A DNA stretch of 64,000 bases from PALSA-1353 sp050014015 (GCA_050014015.1 JBEKEC010000023.1:7726-71725), one strand, 5' to 3'. Positions 24,807 to 33,241 are shown, counted from the stretch's first letter. Translations and numbers: made by a program. Notes: generated by a model from the sequence alone, not told the origin.

Positions 24807-25152
24807 GCGCTTCTCCGTCTCATGTTAGGGTCATGTGAATTGCCGGTCATTTTCGCATCCCTGTCGCGGTAAGCACGGCCAAGTTGGCGGACCATCCAAT
24901 CCATTTGAACGTGCAACGTCGCCCACCTGAAATCATCTGGCTGCATGCAACCCATGATCCACGATTCAGTAAGGGCAATCACGCCGATTCCAGCAGCGGC
25001 GGTTAAACGTCCATCGGCACGGCCGTTGCATTCCTAATTCACGTCGTCGCCGTGTAAATCCGGTGACGGCATTGAAATCTAGCCCATTCTTCCCCCGATG
25101 TGAAGGATCGCGTCAGTTTCTTACCTGAAGCCTCCTTCATTAGCCCCATTTG
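24807..25152 (+). ncRNA. Possible small RNA ending in an orphan intrinsic terminator (speculative)
   Basis: This gap has no credible protein gene. A strong intrinsic terminator at 25153-25181 points in the + direction while both neighbouring genes are on the minus strand, so something must be transcribed rightward here. No known RNA family (6S, SRP, RNase P, tmRNA) and no clear promoter could be recognised. Confidence 0.2.
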
Positions 25153-25181
25153 AAGCCGACCTTGCCCGGGTCGGCTTTTTT
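25153..25181 (+). terminator. Intrinsic terminator, + strand
   Basis: AAGCCGACC pairs with GGTCGGCTT around a 7-nt loop and is followed by six T's. It lies opposite the 3' end of the minus-strand TPR gene. Confidence 0.75.
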
Positions 25182-25187
25182 GTGCGC

Positions 25188-27146
25188 CTACCGCTCCCAT
25201 TGGGCACACCATTGGGTCCAGATGTCCCGGTAAACCTTCTCGACCTGGCGGGCAAATCCCGGGCCGTCCATCAGGGGCGACCGGCAAACCTGGGTGCGAA
25301 GTTTGGATCGGAGGCTGATCAACCGCGGCACGTCCTGGGCCAATCCGGCGGCCGTATGAATGAACTGCTCGGGCGAATGGGCGATCAATTCGGGCAAGTT
25401 CGCGGCGTTGAGTATGCTCGCCGCCGCCCGCCCCGCGGCCGAGCGGCCGGTCAGCGCCACCACCGGCACGCCCATCCACAGCGCATCGCAAGTGGTCGCG
25501 ATGCCGTTATACGGCAACGGGTCCAGAGCGATGTCGATTCGGTCATAAATCCTCAAATACTCCTGGCGCGAACAGGACGTCACGAAGTCGATGCGCTTGA
25601 AGGCGACCCCAACCTCGCCGAACGTGCGGCGGATTTGGCCACGCTGGGTTTCCGAATCGCTGAGCATCAGAATCCGCGAATCGGGAACCTTGCGCACGGT
25701 CTGCGCCCAGTTCCGTAGCGTCCGCGGATTGATCTTGCAGGGATTATTTAGGGATCCGAAAGTGATCGGCCCATCCTGCTCCGCCTGACGCGGGGGCGCT
25801 TGGCTCAATGGATCGTAGCAGCACCAGCAGCCGGGCAATCGAATGGTTTTCTCCGTATAAATCGAATCGTCGCCATCGGGCGGATCGATGCAGGAATCGG
25901 TCAGGCGATAGTCGATTGCTTCAAGCCCCGTGCCCCCCGGATAGGCCAGCCCGGTGACCTGGATCGGCGCCGGCTTGCGCGCGAAGACCAGCAATCGGTT
26001 GTCGGCGCCGTGCATGGCCAGATCCACCAGGATGTCGATGGGGATTTCGCGGATGCGCGCCGTGAGGCGCTGATCGTCGTCCGCCGAGACATCGTGCCAA
26101 ACGTCCGCCACGGTGCGATGCAGCTCGGTGAACTCGTCCGGCCGCCGCACGCCGGCGAAGCAATGGACCTCGACTTGCCCCCGGTCGTGGGCGGCCAGCA
26201 ACGGCAAAACGAAATGCGCCGCCGCATGGTTGAAGAAATTCGGCGAGACGTATCCGATCTTCAAACGGCGATTGGGCTCGGAATAATTCAGGTGCTTTTG
26301 GATTTCCTTCGCCAGCGGACGTGCGTGGGCCTCGTTCCAGCGCGCCATCTCCCCCGCGATCGCCCGGACATCGTAATCCGGGTGACGATGCAGCGCGTAA
26401 ACCAGATTGCTGTGCGTTACGCTGTTCGCCCGGACGGCGATCGCCCGGCGATACAAGGAAATGGCCTCGTCCAATCGCCCGGCGTCCTTCAACGCCCCGG
26501 CGAAATTGTTGACGATCCGCGCATCCTGCGGACGCAGCGCCGCGGCCCGGCCGTGCCACTCGATCGCTTCATCGGTCTTTTGGTCGTGCATCAACGCCGT
26601 GCCCAGATCGCTCATCGCCTCGGCATAATCCGGACGGAATTCGATCGCGCGGCGAAAGGCGGCGATCGCTTCCGGAAAACGCTCCTTCTTCAAAAGCGCC
26701 TCGCCGAGGTTGCACAGTGCGTTGGCTTCATCCGGCTTCAGCGCCAGGGCCTGGTGATAACAGGCGATCGCCTCGTCGATCTGATTCCGCCGCAGGAGCA
26801 CGTTGCCGAGGTTAGAGAGCGCTTCGGGATAATCGGGCCGAAGGTCCAGGGCCTTGTGATAGGCATCGGCCGCCAGATCGAGCAGGCCCATGGCAAAGAG
26901 GGCCAGCCCGCGATTGACGTGATAATCCGCCGCATCGGGCCGGAGCGAAATCGCCCGTTCGATCAAACCCAGACCTTCATCGTGATTTCCACGCTGGGAT
27001 AGGATGGCTCCGAGCATCTGCAGCGCATCCGGCTCATCCGGCTCCGCCCCCAGGATCAGCCGGCACATTTCCTCCGCCTGATCCAAACGCCCAGCGCGAT
27101 GGTGCGCCGTCGCCAGCTTCAATGCTTCGTGAACCGTCAACTCCAT
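25188..27146 (-). CDS. TPR protein with SPINDLY/OGT-type glycosyltransferase domain
   Basis: A 652-residue protein. About nine tetratricopeptide repeats fill residues 1-310 (patterns such as EALSNLGNVLLRRNQIDEAIACYHQALALKPD). The C-terminal half is a GT41-type domain: RLKIGYVSPNFFNHAAAHF, DILVDLAMHGADNRL, PIQVTGLAYPGGTGL, IDYRLTDSCIDPP, TFGSLNNPCKINPRTLRNWAQTV and PYNGIATTCDALWMGVPVV. Such enzymes add sugars to Ser/Thr of proteins. ATG 27146 is chosen because it aligns with the paralog at 40614 and a TAAGAT box ends 7 nt before it. Confidence 0.9.
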   Translation of the reverse strand: MELTVHEALKLATAHHRAGRLDQAEEMCRLILGAEPDEPDALQMLGAILSQRGNHDEGLGLIERAISLRPDAADYHVNRGLALFAMGLLDLAADAYHKALDLRPDYPEALSNLGNVLLRRNQIDEAIACYHQALALKPDEANALCNLGEALLKKERFPEAIAAFRRAIEFRPDYAEAMSDLGTALMHDQKTDEAIEWHGRAAALRPQDARIVNNFAGALKDAGRLDEAISLYRRAIAVRANSVTHSNLVYALHRHPDYDVRAIAGEMARWNEAHARPLAKEIQKHLNYSEPNRRLKIGYVSPNFFNHAAAHFVLPLLAAHDRGQVEVHCFAGVRRPDEFTELHRTVADVWHDVSADDDQRLTARIREIPIDILVDLAMHGADNRLLVFARKPAPIQVTGLAYPGGTGLEAIDYRLTDSCIDPPDGDDSIYTEKTIRLPGCWCCYDPLSQAPPRQAEQDGPITFGSLNNPCKINPRTLRNWAQTVRKVPDSRILMLSDSETQRGQIRRTFGEVGVAFKRIDFVTSCSRQEYLRIYDRIDIALDPLPYNGIATTCDALWMGVPVVALTGRSAAGRAAASILNAANLPELIAHSPEQFIHTAAGLAQDVPRLISLRSKLRTQVCRSPLMDGPGFARQVEKVYRDIWTQWCAQWER

Positions 27147-27153
27147 CGCAGTG

Positions 27154-27159
27154 ATCTTA
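27154..27159 (-). promoter_or_regulatory. -10-like TAAGAT before the TPR gene, leaderless arrangement
   Basis: TAAGAT on the minus strand ends 7 nt before the ATG at 27146. Confidence 0.35.
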
Positions 27160-27209
27160 AGATTGCCGAGGTCCGATTGCGAACGGGGCGGCTTCAACGC
27201 CGCCCGCTT

Positions 27210-27265
27210 AAATTAGGGACAGTCACCTATTTCCGGTCACGGAAATAGGTGACTGTCCCTAATTT
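27210..27265. repeat. Perfect 26-bp palindrome (GGGACAGTCACCTATTT, REP/RAYT-like)
   Basis: Arms 27210-27235 and 27240-27265 are exact complements with a 4-nt loop. The core resembles palindromes that I recall being dispersed in environmental genomes with Y1 (REP-associated) transposases. No transposase is present, so it would be a non-autonomous copy. Confidence 0.8.
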
Positions 27266-27411
27266 ACTCAACGAGAAGAGGCCGATGAGTTTTTTACGAC
27301 GGAGCGGGCGACCGACAAATGGGGCGCAGAACTAGGATTCAGGGTATGCGATCCCCACTACGAGAAGCGGCCAGAGCCTCCGAAAGAAAACGGTCTTTTT
27401 AACAAACCATC

Positions 27412-27519
27412 GCCCTGATGGCGGAATCGGCAGACGCTGCGGATTGATGGTATCGCTTGCGAGCGGCCCCAATAAATCCGCTGCCGCAAGGCGTGCGGGT
27501 TCGACTCCCGCTCAGGGCA
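27412..27519 (+). tRNA. tRNA-Leu-like gene with a 33-nt anticodon loop (26 nt too long)
   Basis: Acceptor stem GCCCTGA/TCAGGGC with discriminator A, a Leu-type D arm (GCG, GAATCGGCAGA, CGC), anticodon stem GCGGA (27439-27443)/TCCGC (27477-27481), a class-II variable arm (GCC GCAA GGC) and an intact T arm (GCGGG TTCGACT CCCGC) are all present. The anticodon loop should have 7 nt but spans 27444-27476, with an internal hairpin CGCT-TGCG-AGCG. The anticodon therefore cannot be read directly. CCA is not encoded, as in the tRNA-Phe at 42979. It is either a disrupted tRNA gene or one with a very small removable insert. Confidence 0.65.
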
Positions 27520-27526
27520 TTGGAGG

Positions 27527-27532
27527 TATAAT
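27527..27532 (+). promoter_or_regulatory. -10 box TATAAT, 6 nt before a start codon
   Basis: TATAAT preceded by GGAGG; the next ATG (27539) is where transcription should start. Confidence 0.5.
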
Positions 27533-27538
27533 TCATCT

Positions 27539-27715
27539 ATGGCCCCCAAATCATCATCGCTTGGCAAACCGCATCTAGGCCCGGAAGACTTCAACGAAGG
27601 CCCAGCGGCGGCGGCGCGGTTTAGATCGGCGGTCAGCCATCTTGCCGCCCTCCCGAAATCCGCCGTTCCTGACTCCCACCCAGTCCCGAAAGCTAAACAC
27701 CGTAAGAAAAAGTAG
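27539..27715 (+). CDS. Small basic protein of unknown function
   Basis: A 58-residue protein: MAPKSSSLGKPHLGPEDF, an Ala-rich helix (AAAARFRSAVSHLAALPKS) and a basic tail ending KHRKKK. It lies 20 nt after the tRNA-like gene, directly behind a TATAAT box. No family recognised; its compactness and the following small membrane gene suggest a two-gene unit. Confidence 0.45.
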   Translation: MAPKSSSLGKPHLGPEDFNEGPAAAARFRSAVSHLAALPKSAVPDSHPVPKAKHRKKK

Positions 27716-27722
27716 CCAATAA

Positions 27723-27887
27723 ATGCCTGAAGAGCCGCTCAAAACCGAACGCGGACAAGCTGACTTCAAGCGAGGGATTGCCCGCATAATGGTCTTCATT
27801 ATCGTCGTCATAGTCCTTTGCGTTGTAGTGACGGTCATCCTAGTCGAGATATACAAAAACACCGGCACCGGCATCGCGCCGCAATGA
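27723..27887 (+). CDS. Small single-pass membrane protein
   Basis: A 54-residue protein starting 7 nt after the previous stop. A basic N-terminus (KTERGQADFKRGIARIM) precedes one hydrophobic helix of about 20 residues (VFIIVVIVLCVVVTVILVEI) and a short Gly/Thr tail. Topology predicts N-terminus inside. Function unknown; size and position next to a basic small protein recall toxin-like or cassette genes, but that is a guess. Confidence 0.5.
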   Translation: MPEEPLKTERGQADFKRGIARIMVFIIVVIVLCVVVTVILVEIYKNTGTGIAPQ

Positions 27888-28004
27888 TTCCTGAGTCAAG
27901 TACATTGTTACCCAAATTGGGACGCTACGCGGCGTCGGGAATCGAGCTTGCCGCACCCCACGGGCAAGATGCCCGTGCCACATCGCAATTCGCGGCGGCG
28001 GGAT

Positions 28005-28010
28005 TAGAAT
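28005..28010 (+). promoter_or_regulatory. -10-like TAGAAT before the AAA ATPase gene
   Basis: TAGAAT ends 7 nt before the ATG at 28018; leaderless arrangement. Confidence 0.35.
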
Positions 28011-28017
28011 CTCCGGC

Positions 28018-29151
28018 ATGTCGAACTCCTGGGATACGTTCGAGCGGTATCGGCAAAAGGGCCTGGACGCCCGGCGGGCCGGGCAATGGGACTCGGCGCG
28101 GGTTTATCTCCTCGAGGCGGCGCGGGCCATGGTGGCTCTGAGCAAAGAGGCCCAGGGCGAAGAGCTTCGCGAAGCCCGGCGGCAGACGGCGGCCAAGCTG
28201 CTGGAACTGGCCCGCGACAGCGATAAGGCCCGCAGCGAGAATCGCAAACAGTCCGCCAACGCCACGCGCCAGTCCGCCGGCGAGGCCGAGGGGACGGCCT
28301 CGGCCGGGCAATGGCTCGTGAAGGAAAAACCCTCGATCCGCTTCGACGACGTGGCGGGGTTGGAGGACGTGAAGCAGGACATCCGGCTGAAGATGATCTA
28401 CCCGTTCGAGCACGCGGACCTGGCTGCGAAATTCGGCATCCGGCCCGGCGGGGGGGTGCTGCTCTATGGACCGCCCGGAACGGGCAAAACCATGCTGGCC
28501 AAGGCGACGGCCGGCGAGATCGACGCGGCCTTCTTCCGCATTTCGCCCGCCGACGTGCTCAGCAAATGGGTCGGCGAAGCCGAGCAGAACGTCAAGAAGC
28601 TCTTCGACGCCGCGGCGGCCGAAGAGCGCAGCATCATTTTCATCGACGAGATCGAAGCCCTGGTTCCCGCCCGGCGGGATGAAGGCTCCAGCGTCATGCA
28701 GCGCGTCGTGCCGCAAATCCTTCAGGGAATGGAAGGATTCGACAAGAAAAGCGGCCAGCCCATTTTGTTCATGGGTGCAACCAACGTTCCCTGGCAGCTT
28801 GACCCGGCCATCCTGCGCCCCGGACGCTTCGACGAGAAGGTGTATATCCCGCTGCCGGACGTGGAGGCGCGGCGGAAGATGCTGGACACTTATCTCGGCC
28901 ATCGTCCATTGGCCGGGGACGTTCTGATCGACCAACTCGCCGCGCTGTTGGACGGCTACAGCGGGGCGGACATCAAATATCTCTGCGACCGCGCCGCCAC
29001 GGTGCCGTTTCTCAGCACGGTGGCCTCCGGCGTCGAAGGCCAGATCACGGCCGCGATTTTCCACGATACGGTGCGCGACACGCCGCGATCCGTGACCGTG
29101 GAGATGCTCGCGAAATTCAAACAGTGGGCAGCCGAGGCCACGAGAGAATAA
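28018..29151 (+). CDS. Vps4/katanin-like AAA ATPase with MIT-like N-terminal helical domain
   Basis: A 377-residue protein. Residues 8-75 are three amphipathic helices with the look of a MIT (microtubule-interacting and transport) domain: YRQKGLDARRAGQWDSARVYLLEAARAM, then two more helices. After a linker, a single AAA module: FDDVAGLEDVK, Walker A GPPGTGKT (151-158), WVGEAEQNVKKLF pore-loop region, Walker B IIFIDEIE (206-213), sensor-1 ATN and arginine-finger RPGRFD. This order is that of eukaryotic Vps4 and archaeal CdvC, which disassemble ESCRT-III polymers. The bacterial partner is unknown and no ESCRT-III-like gene is nearby. The MIT call is by pattern only. Confidence 0.8.
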   Translation: MSNSWDTFERYRQKGLDARRAGQWDSARVYLLEAARAMVALSKEAQGEELREARRQTAAKLLELARDSDKARSENRKQSANATRQSAGEAEGTASAGQWLVKEKPSIRFDDVAGLEDVKQDIRLKMIYPFEHADLAAKFGIRPGGGVLLYGPPGTGKTMLAKATAGEIDAAFFRISPADVLSKWVGEAEQNVKKLFDAAAAEERSIIFIDEIEALVPARRDEGSSVMQRVVPQILQGMEGFDKKSGQPILFMGATNVPWQLDPAILRPGRFDEKVYIPLPDVEARRKMLDTYLGHRPLAGDVLIDQLAALLDGYSGADIKYLCDRAATVPFLSTVASGVEGQITAAIFHDTVRDTPRSVTVEMLAKFKQWAAEATRE

Positions 29152-29226
29152 GATTGCGTGAATTGGAACGCGATTTCCGGCACCAATTCCAACTGACGGA
29201 ATGCACGAAATCCAATAATTTGATAG

Positions 29227-29232
29227 GATAAT
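29227..29232 (+). promoter_or_regulatory. -10-like GATAAT before the nucleotidyltransferase gene
   Basis: GATAAT ends 6 nt before the ATG at 29239; leaderless arrangement. Confidence 0.35.
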
Positions 29233-29238
29233 CACCCC

Positions 29239-29523
29239 ATGGACCCAGTGATCGAGCAAAATCGAGCGGCGATCCTTCGCATCGCGGCGGTGCATGGCGC
29301 GGGTAATGTTCGAGTATTCGGTTCTCTTGCCAGAGGCGATGCGCGGGGCGACAGCGACGCAGATTTTCTCGTTGATATCGTCGGCCCTCGCACCCCGTGG
29401 TGGCCAGGCGGGCTCGTATCCGACCTGGAAGATTTGCTCGGACGCCGGGTCGACATCGCGACGGTGACGGAATTGGACGATTTGATTCGCGACGACGTGC
29501 TGAAGGAGGCGGTGGCACTTTGA
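29239..29523 (+). CDS. mntA: MntA-type nucleotidyltransferase antitoxin
   Basis: A 94-residue minimal nucleotidyltransferase with the signature GSLARGDARGDSDADFLVD (GS-x10-DxD). In the HEPN/MNT systems the protein polyadenylylates a tyrosine of the HepT toxin and so inactivates it. The second half (LVSDLEDLLGRRVDIATVTELDDLIRDDVLKEAVAL) matches the family. The stop overlaps the toxin start. Confidence 0.88.
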   Translation: MDPVIEQNRAAILRIAAVHGAGNVRVFGSLARGDARGDSDADFLVDIVGPRTPWWPGGLVSDLEDLLGRRVDIATVTELDDLIRDDVLKEAVAL

Positions 29524-29855
29524 ATCGCGACAGGGTTTATTTGAAGCACATTTTGGAATGCATCCGCCGGATTGCGGAGGATGTTCAAGGAAACGAGACG
29601 GCGTTTCGCTCGAACCGCACGATTCAGGACGCCGTTCTTCGGAACCTTCAGATTTTGTCAGAGTCGACAAAGCGACTGTCAGAGACCCGCAAATTGACGC
29701 ATCCCGCGATTCCCTGGCGCGACATTGCAAATTTCCGAAACCGTGTTGTCCATGATTATCTCAAGGTTGACCTCGATATAGTCTGGGGCATTATCGAATG
29801 TGATCTGCCTCCGCTCAAAACCGCGATTCAGGAGATCCAAAACAGTCTGCCGTAG
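29520..29855 (+). CDS. hepT: HepT-like HEPN-domain toxin
   Basis: A 111-residue all-helical protein. The HEPN RNase motif R-x4-H is present as RNRVVH, followed by the DYLKVDLDIVWGI block typical of DUF86/HepT, including the tyrosine that MntA modifies. It starts with TTG at 29520, overlapping the mntA stop (TTGA), so coupled translation is likely. HepT proteins are tRNA-targeting RNases in characterised systems. recQ follows after 13 nt. Confidence 0.87.
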   Translation: MNRDRVYLKHILECIRRIAEDVQGNETAFRSNRTIQDAVLRNLQILSESTKRLSETRKLTHPAIPWRDIANFRNRVVHDYLKVDLDIVWGIIECDLPPLKTAIQEIQNSLP

Positions 29856-29868
29856 CGCGTGCCCCCCA

Positions 29869-31791
29869 ATGCCCGACCTTCGCGAAAATCTTCAGGAACT
29901 CTTCGGCCTGGACGATTTCCGGCCGGCGCAGCGGGAGGTCATCGAAGATGTCCTGGCCGGGCGCGACGTGCTGTGCGTCATGCCGACCGGGGCGGGCAAA
30001 AGTCTGTGCTTTCAGCTTCCCGCGGCGGTCGGGGGCGGGTTGACGGTCGTCGTCTCGCCGCTCATTTCGCTCATGGAAGATCAGGTCCAGCAGCTTCGGG
30101 ACGAGGGGATTCCCGCAGCGCTTCTCAACAGCTCGCTGCCCCCGGGCATGCAGCGCGAAGTAATAAAAGAACTCCACGAGGGCTTCCAGGGCCTGCTCTA
30201 CGTCGCCCCCGAGCGGTTGTTCGCCGCGAATTTTCAGCCGCTGCTGGAGAAATTGCGGCCGAAGCTTCTGGCGGTGGACGAGGCGCATTGCATCAGTCAA
30301 TGGGGTCACGATTTTCGCCCGGAATATTCACGATTGGGCGAGGCTAGGCGAAAGTTCGGCGATCCCCCGACGATCGCCCTGACCGCCACCGCCACCGAGG
30401 ACGTTCGCGGCGACATCATCACGCAGCTCGGCCTTCGCGAGCCGACCGTCGTGGTGACGGGTTTCGATCGGCCGGGGCTGCTTTATGAATCCAGCCGCAT
30501 GGCCAACGGCGCGGAAAAGGATGCGAAGCTGATCGAGATGCTCAGGCAGGAATCGGGCAGCGCGATCGTCTACTGCGCAACGCGGAAGGTGGTGGACGAA
30601 CTGGACGGGCTGTTGCGGCAGGCGATCGGCGGGCGCGCGGTCGTCCGCTATCACGCCGGGATGGACCCCGCGTCGCGCACGGCTAGCCAGGAGCGATTCA
30701 TGCAAACCACCGGCGCCATCGCCGTGGCTACCAACGCCTTCGGAATGGGGATCAACAAACCGGATACCCGCCTGGTGGCGCATTACAACGTACCCGGCAC
30801 GCTGGAGGCGTATTACCAGGAGGCCGGCCGCGCCGGCCGCGACGGGCGCCCCGCGCGATGCATCATCCTGTTCAGCTATCAGGACAGATTCGTCCAGGAA
30901 TTTTTCATCGACAAGCTCGGCGAGGAAAATTCCCAGGCCGATCCCGAGTTGATCCAGAAGCGGAAGGAACATGCCCGGCAAAAGCTGGATTTGATGATCC
31001 AATATGCGACGACGCGCCGTTGCCGCAGGCAGATGATCCTGGATTATTTCGGCGACGAAACGGAAGTGAACGACTGCGGCTGCGACGTTTGCCGCAAGGG
31101 CCGGGATTTCTCGATGGTCCGCGGCGCGACGGGCGCCGTCGCCGACGAGGTGGTGACGGTGGTTCGGCAACTGCTGTCGGCGATCGCGCGGTGCCGGGGA
31201 AAATTCGGCGTGGGCGTGGTTGCCGAAGTCCTTGCCGGGTCTATCAATGAACGGACGCAAAAATGGGGTTTGGATGAATTGTCCACGTTCGGGTTGCTCA
31301 AGGCCTATTCCATCAAGCGCCTGATCGCCATGCTGCACCGGGTGCTGGAATCGGGCCTGGCGCGGCAGCGCGACCCTGACGGCGTGAAATTCCGACCCGT
31401 CGTCGAACTTACCCCGCCGGGCGTCTCGGTGATGCGAGGCGAGCAGCCGCCGCCGGCCATCCTGGCCGATCTGCTGCCCAGCAGGTTCGCCCCGGCCGCC
31501 GCGCCGCAAAAAACGCGATATATAGTGCAAGACGATCAACCGATGACCCCCGCGGTGGAAGTGCGCTTCGAGGCGCTGCGCCAGCTTCGCACGCGGATCG
31601 CGCGCGAGCGCGGAATGCCGCCGTACGTCATCTGCCACGATTCCACGCTCAAGCAATTGGCCCTGCAGGCGCCCGCCGACGAAACGGCGCTGGCGTGCGT
31701 CAAGGGGATGGGTCCGTACAAGATCCGCATGTACGGCCAGGCGTTTCTCGACGTGCTGAGGACGGAAGGCAAAGCCTCCGCGCGCGAATGA
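29869..31791 (+). CDS. recQ: ATP-dependent DNA helicase RecQ
   Basis: A 640-residue superfamily-2 helicase with the full RecQ layout: Walker A PTGAGKS (39-45), DEAH box with the aromatic loop (VDEAHCISQWGHDFRPEY), helicase C domain ending QEAGRAGRDG, the zinc-binding subdomain (RRCRR...DCGCDVCRKG), a winged-helix RQC domain, and a C-terminal HRDC domain (TRIARERGMPPYVICHDSTLKQLA). It acts in recombination and replication repair. It follows hepT by 13 nt and overlaps the MFS gene by 4 nt, so it may share the transcript of the toxin module. Confidence 0.96.
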   Translation: MPDLRENLQELFGLDDFRPAQREVIEDVLAGRDVLCVMPTGAGKSLCFQLPAAVGGGLTVVVSPLISLMEDQVQQLRDEGIPAALLNSSLPPGMQREVIKELHEGFQGLLYVAPERLFAANFQPLLEKLRPKLLAVDEAHCISQWGHDFRPEYSRLGEARRKFGDPPTIALTATATEDVRGDIITQLGLREPTVVVTGFDRPGLLYESSRMANGAEKDAKLIEMLRQESGSAIVYCATRKVVDELDGLLRQAIGGRAVVRYHAGMDPASRTASQERFMQTTGAIAVATNAFGMGINKPDTRLVAHYNVPGTLEAYYQEAGRAGRDGRPARCIILFSYQDRFVQEFFIDKLGEENSQADPELIQKRKEHARQKLDLMIQYATTRRCRRQMILDYFGDETEVNDCGCDVCRKGRDFSMVRGATGAVADEVVTVVRQLLSAIARCRGKFGVGVVAEVLAGSINERTQKWGLDELSTFGLLKAYSIKRLIAMLHRVLESGLARQRDPDGVKFRPVVELTPPGVSVMRGEQPPPAILADLLPSRFAPAAAPQKTRYIVQDDQPMTPAVEVRFEALRQLRTRIARERGMPPYVICHDSTLKQLALQAPADETALACVKGMGPYKIRMYGQAFLDVLRTEGKASARE

Positions 31792-33059
31792 ACGCTAGCG
31801 CTTCCCGCCGAAGCCATTTGACGCTCGGACTATGCACGATCCTGCACGGATTCACCCATGCGTACGGGTCGATGTTCGTGCCGCTCTATTTCCGCATCGC
31901 CGAGGACCTGAAACTCTCCGGCGTCGGGGCGGCGGCCCTGATCGTCACCCTCTACGGCGCGGTCTACAACCTCGGCAGCTACGCCGCCGGCCTGGCGGCC
32001 GACCGGCATAGCCGAAAAACCCTCCTGGCCATCGGCCTTCTGGGCAACGCGCTGGCCATCCTGGCCATCGGCCTGAGCCGGCAATATGGGCTCATCCTGG
32101 CGCTGGCCGTCGCCGCCGGAATCTTTGGCGCCATCTTCCACCCCGCCGCCAACGCGCTGAGCAGTTCCCATTATCCCAAGTCCCCCGGCATGGCGATCGG
32201 CATCCTCGGCATCGGGTCCGGTCTGGGATTTTTCTTCGGACCCCAGATCGCCGGCTGGCGCGCGGCGCGGGCATCCTGGCATCTCTGGAACGTCGCCCAA
32301 TGGCAAAAACCCTGCGTCGAGATGGCCCTCGCCGGACTCGTCGTCGGAATCATCTTCATGCTCATCGGAACCGACGCGACAGCCGGGCCTCCTCGAAAGT
32401 CGCCGGCTACCGATCCGGCCCTCAACCGGCGAGTGATGCGATTGGCGCTGGTCCTGATGTTCCGCGATTTCGCCGGCGTCGCCGGGCTTTCACTGGCCGC
32501 GATTTACGTCAAAAACGTCTTCCACCTCAACGTCGGCGAGGCCGGCTTGTTCGTCGGCGTCATGATGCTGCCGAGCGTGATCTTCAATCCCCTGGCCGTT
32601 TATCTCACGCCGATGCGCCGGCGATTGCCGGGGCTGAGCGTGATCCTGATCCTCGGCGGCCTGATCGCCGCCACCACGCCGTTCTGGCCGCTGGGCGGGG
32701 CATTGGTGATCCTGTGCGCGTTTCAAACGATGCAACTGGCCAGCTATGCCGTCAGCGACGCCGCCATGCTCGAACGCGTCGCGTCGGAATTCCGCGGAAG
32801 AGTTGTGGGATTGTTCCTGCTGATCGCCGGCACGTTCGGCGCGTTAGGCCCCTGGGTCATGGGAGCATGGGTGGATAAGCTCGGCGTGAGGGCCGGCATT
32901 CAAACCGGCTATTTCGGCCCGTTCGCGTTGATCGGCGCTTGCATGATCCTCGCGGCCGCTTCGTCCCGGCCGATGGCCCGCCTCGGCCCGGTTTTGTCGG
33001 GATCGCCGGTCAAGCCGATGGAGGAGATTTCCCCGGAAACGATGGGCGCGGTGCCGTGA
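31788..33059 (+). CDS. MFS transporter
   Basis: A 423-residue membrane protein with about 12 hydrophobic segments. The cytoplasmic loop 2-3 motif appears as GLAADRHSRKTLLAIGLLGNALA (variant of GxLaDrxGrkxxl). The conserved first helix (LCTILHGFTHAYGSMFVPLYF) has the look of the fosmidomycin-resistance/YnfM-like branch. The substrate is unknown. ATGA overlap with recQ indicates coupling. Confidence 0.88.
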   Translation: MNASASRRSHLTLGLCTILHGFTHAYGSMFVPLYFRIAEDLKLSGVGAAALIVTLYGAVYNLGSYAAGLAADRHSRKTLLAIGLLGNALAILAIGLSRQYGLILALAVAAGIFGAIFHPAANALSSSHYPKSPGMAIGILGIGSGLGFFFGPQIAGWRAARASWHLWNVAQWQKPCVEMALAGLVVGIIFMLIGTDATAGPPRKSPATDPALNRRVMRLALVLMFRDFAGVAGLSLAAIYVKNVFHLNVGEAGLFVGVMMLPSVIFNPLAVYLTPMRRRLPGLSVILILGGLIAATTPFWPLGGALVILCAFQTMQLASYAVSDAAMLERVASEFRGRVVGLFLLIAGTFGALGPWVMGAWVDKLGVRAGIQTGYFGPFALIGACMILAAASSRPMARLGPVLSGSPVKPMEEISPETMGAVP

Positions 33060-33241
33060 GGTACCCTTTGCAGCCCGCGGCCTTCGCAAAAGGATTGGCA
33101 TAAGTGTGGGCACCTTCGACGCAGCGTAGCTGCATTCTGTCGGAACCCATCAGTTATGACCGGCTTGGCCCGGTGATTCGGCTTGCTGGGCAAAATTACG
33201 CTTGAGCGGTTATGATAGCGCCTTGAAAGGGACTGATCCTC

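Noticed and set aside
27444..27476. Group I intron in tRNA-Leu
   Set aside because: Only 33 nt lie between the stem halves; group I introns need about 200 nt or more with conserved P/Q/R/S elements, which are absent.
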